Below are positions 61,925 to 64,000 of a stretch of 64,000 bases of DNA, piece after piece. Source of the stretch: Planctomycetota bacterium (GTDB lineage Bacteria; Planctomycetota; Planctomycetia; Pirellulales; UBA1268); the NCBI GenBank assembly GCA_016872555.1, contig VGZO01000020.1, positions 1 through 64,000 of the forward strand, given 5' to 3'. A program made the position numbers and the translations under genes. Under the pieces are notes generated by a model. It saw only the letters and a list, made by a program, of their open reading frames with translations, ran no database searches and had not been told where the DNA came from. How positions within the stretch are numbered: position 1 is the first letter of the stretch; every line of letters begins with the position of its first letter.

Positions 61925-62060
61925 GGCGGCCGGGGCCGCGCGCGGTTGCGAAGACCGTGCCGGCCACGGAATCGGGATCGTCCACGAGGCTCGTGACGAT
62001 CGTAGCGACGGCGACGGGCGCACCGGAGCCGCGGCGTCCCCGCGGTGCCGCGCCCGCCGT

Positions 62061-62528
62061 TCACTGCGGCGCACGACGTTCTCCGGGGGGCGGAGCGACA
62101 GGGGCCGCAGACGGAGGTCCGCCGGGCCCGACGAGAACCGCGGCTGCCGCCGCCAGTTCGTCGCGCGACAGCCGGCCGTCGCCGTCGGCGTCGAAGCGCA
62201 GGAGCATCTCGACGAGCATCCCCGGATCGGGACCGCGGAACCCGCCGCCCCCGTCCCGGCTACGGCCTTCCTCGTCCCGCGCGCGGAGGGCCGCGAGCAG
62301 CCCGTCGCGCGTGGCGAAGCCGCGCCGGTCGGGGTCGGCCCGGTTGCGGATCCGCTGGAACCGCGCCGGCAGCTCGAGTGCGGTCAGGCGGCCGTCGCCG
62401 TCGGCGTCGAACGCCATGATCGCCTCGAGCGTCTCCTCGGGAGCGGGGGGCTGGGCGACGGCGATCCCGGCAAAGCCGATCGCGACCGCGCCCCACCAGC
62501 GGGCGAGAGACGGAGAGGGGCGAAGCAT
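62061..62528 (-). CDS. Secreted EF-hand protein
   Basis: 155 residues with signal peptide LARWWGAVAIGFAGIAVAQP. Two clear EF-hand loops, DADGDGRLTALEL and DADGDGRLSRDEL, and a degenerate one at ADPDRRGFATRDGL. C-terminus is Pro/Ala-rich. Calcium-binding, extracytoplasmic. It is divergent (129 nt) from the EF-hand/CotH gene, which carries the same type of loop, suggesting a common calcium-dependent context. Confidence 0.87.
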   Translation of the reverse strand: MLRPSPSLARWWGAVAIGFAGIAVAQPPAPEETLEAIMAFDADGDGRLTALELPARFQRIRNRADPDRRGFATRDGLLAALRARDEEGRSRDGGGGFRGPDPGMLVEMLLRFDADGDGRLSRDELAAAAAVLVGPGGPPSAAPVAPPPGERRAPQ

Positions 62529-62657
62529 GGCACACTCCCGGCGGACAGCTTGGCAACCCGAGCGGCGGGATGGCCGTTCAATGCGGCGGAGGCCACCGCG
62601 GCTGCGGGACGTTCGGCTCGGCCCGATCGACCAGACTACACGTTCGGAGCGTTTTCG

Positions 62658-64000
62658 ATGTCTTCCCGTCGACTCATCCCCGCGCGGGTGGCAGCGGCAC
62701 TGGTCGTCGCGCTGGCGCTTGTGCGAATGACTCCCGGCCAACCACCGAGCGGTCGCGACGGGCTCGTGCCCTCCTCCGGGCCCGGAGGGAGCTTCGGACC
62801 TGGTTTCGGCGGGCCTGGCGGTGGTTTCGGCGGCTTCGGGGGGCCGGGGGGCGGCGACATCGCGCTGGTGGACGAGCTCGATGCCGACGGCAACGGCCGG
62901 CTCGACGGAGAGGAACGCACGGCGGCGCGCGAAGCGGCCCGCGCGCGGCGCCGGGGCGGTGGCGGGCCCCGCGGGTTCGGCGGCCCCCGCGGCACTCCGC
63001 AGCCGGGACCCCGTGTCGCGCCGGCCGACGTCGCCGGAGGAGGCGATGCCGACCTCTACGACACCGGCGTCCTCCGCACGCTGTTCCTCGACTTCGCGAC
63101 CGACGACTGGGAAGAGGAGCTGGCCGATTTCTACGGGACCGACGTCGACGTGCCGGCGCGGCTGTCCGTCGATGGGCGAGTGATCGAGGGGGTCGGCGTC
63201 CATTTCCGGGGTGCCTCGTCCTACTTCTCGGTCCCCGCGGGTTGGAAACGCTCGCTGAACGTGTCGATCGACCACACCGATCCCGAGGCCGATCTGCTCG
63301 GCTACCGGACCCTCAACCTACTCAATGCCAACAGTGACCCGAGCCTGATGAGCACGGTGCTCTACTCGCACATCGCCGGCGAGTATCTCCCCACGCCGCG
63401 GGCCAACTTCGTCCGCTTCGTGATCAACGGCGAATGCTGGGGCGTGTACGTCAACGTCCAGCAGGCCGACAAGACCTTCTTCCGCGAGCGCTTCGGCAGC
63501 TCCAAGGGGCACCGTTGGAAGGTCCGTGGGAGCCCCGGCGGGCGCGGCGGCCTCGAGTATTTCGGCGACGATCCCAAGGCCTACCGACGGGTGTTCGAGA
63601 TCAAGTCAAAAGACACGGACGCCGCGTGGCGCGACCTGATCGACCTCTGCAGGATCATCCACGACACGCCGCTGCAGCGCCTCGAGGAAGCCCTCCGGCC
63701 GCGGCTCGACATCGACGGCGTGCTCTGGTTCCTCGCCCTCGACACGGCGCTGCTCAACAGCGACGGCTACTGGACCCGGGCGAGCGATTACACGCTGTTC
63801 GAGGACGCCGCAGGGGTGTTTCACCTCGTGCCGCACGACATGAACGAGGCGTTCGGCCTGGCGCGGATGGGGGGACCGCCGGGGGGCTTTGCGGGAGGAC
63901 CCGGCGGCCCGCGCGGGCCCGGGGATGGCGGCGTCGCGCTCGATCCGCTCGTGGCGATCGACGACCCGGGAAAGCCGCTCCGCGCCGGGTTGCTCGGGAT
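62658..64000 (+). CDS. CotH-kinase family protein with Gly-rich and EF-hand segments (3' end outside window)
   Basis: Open to the last base; about 447 residues visible. Signal peptide AARVALALVRMTPG-like AALVVALALVRMTPGQP, a Gly/Phe-rich stretch (FGPGFGGPGGGFGGFGGPGG), an EF-hand loop (DADGNGRLDGEERT), then the CotH domain from about residue 130: RTLFLDFATDDWEEELADFY, GVHFRGASSYFSVPAGWKRS, FVRFVINGECWGVYVNVQQA, WFLALDTALLNSDGYWTRAS, and HLVPHDMNEAFG near residue 395, the catalytic Asp-type motif of CotH protein kinases (spore-coat CotH). A second Gly/Pro-rich insertion follows HDMNEAFG. Substrate and localisation outside the membrane are inferred. Confidence 0.88.
   Translation, partial: MSSRRLIPARVAAALVVALALVRMTPGQPPSGRDGLVPSSGPGGSFGPGFGGPGGGFGGFGGPGGGDIALVDELDADGNGRLDGEERTAAREAARARRRGGGGPRGFGGPRGTPQPGPRVAPADVAGGGDADLYDTGVLRTLFLDFATDDWEEELADFYGTDVDVPARLSVDGRVIEGVGVHFRGASSYFSVPAGWKRSLNVSIDHTDPEADLLGYRTLNLLNANSDPSLMSTVLYSHIAGEYLPTPRANFVRFVINGECWGVYVNVQQADKTFFRERFGSSKGHRWKVRGSPGGRGGLEYFGDDPKAYRRVFEIKSKDTDAAWRDLIDLCRIIHDTPLQRLEEALRPRLDIDGVLWFLALDTALLNSDGYWTRASDYTLFEDAAGVFHLVPHDMNEAFGLARMGGPPGGFAGGPGGPRGPGDGGVALDPLVAIDDPGKPLRAGLLG

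Noticed and set aside
61880-61985. GTG at 61985 as true start of an intact cyclase
   Set aside because: The promoter-like GGCTACCCT and AGGAGG-ATG both point to 61879 in another frame, and the 61985 N-terminus has no membrane helix or family similarity. Not excluded entirely.
1-64000. CRISPR arrays, tRNA, rRNA, integrase, transposase or phage structural genes
   Set aside because: None could be recognised by reading; no regular direct repeats of CRISPR size. A tRNA or CRISPR scan would settle this.

Overview
The window is high-GC bacterial chromosome from a planctomycete, most likely a Pirellulales-type lineage. The evidence is the gene content: five DUF1501 proteins, two DUF1549/DUF1553 cytochrome-like proteins, a DUF1559 pilin-like protein with its small lipoprotein, a CotH-kinase protein, several secreted EF-hand proteins, a Tat-exported Gfo/Idh/MocA oxidoreductase and a DUF6268-like outer-membrane barrel. 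No rRNA, tRNA, CRISPR array, integrase or transposase was seen. Coding density is high and many neighbours overlap by 4 bases (ATGA or GTGA).

Layout. 1-5.4 kb: end of a DUF1501 gene, pdxH, a CNT nucleoside transporter and a Tat-exported oxidoreductase. 5.4-9.5 kb: a tightly overlapped minus-strand operon in which a STAS-domain protein heads a three-part ABC importer (permease, ATPase, binding protein). 9.7-13.1 kb: E2 and fused E1 alpha-beta of a 2-oxo-acid dehydrogenase. 13.3-16.5 kb: MacAB-like efflux parts, with the ATPase tail-to-tail against permease and adaptor. 16.6-19.1 kb: an NSS amino-acid transporter with a 51-residue MetS-like subunit, divergent from a small secreted protein. 19.4-24 kb: DUF1559/lipoprotein pair, a secreted AhpD-like protein, DUF1569 and a DUF433/DUF5615 toxin-antitoxin pair. 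24-30.7 kb: DUF1549/1553 plus DUF1501, EF-hand protein, ECF sigma, membrane anti-sigma candidate and a Uma2 protein. 30.8-34.6 kb: SF2 helicase, DUF932 and GltS in one operon. 34.9-44.1 kb: lipase, DUF2293 remnant, outer-membrane barrel, DUF1501, GYF protein, 2-hydroxyacid dehydrogenase, lipoprotein and a sulfatase/glycosidase mosaic pseudogene. 44.1-50.3 kb: methyltransferase and a DUF1553-DUF1501-WD40 operon. 50.5-58.9 kb: RarD, ion channel, small membrane protein, YhhN, DUF1501-deoC, methyltransferase, TerC. 58.9-64 kb: an MscS channel with a cyclic-nucleotide-type domain directly after a decayed adenylate-cyclase gene, then an EF-hand protein divergent from an EF-hand/CotH protein cut by the window end.

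Three signals run through the window. A dispersed palindromic element made of up to three consecutive hairpins occurs as three full and three partial copies, all between genes and mostly at gene 3' ends. A -10-like hexamer TAnnnT, often preceded by GGC, recurs upstream of transcription units; in two cases it sits only 7 nt before the start codon, which suggests leaderless mRNAs. Several genes are visibly decaying: the cyclase, the sulfatase/glycosidase mosaic and the DUF2293 fragment. All assignments come from reading the sequence and recalling families; no search was run.
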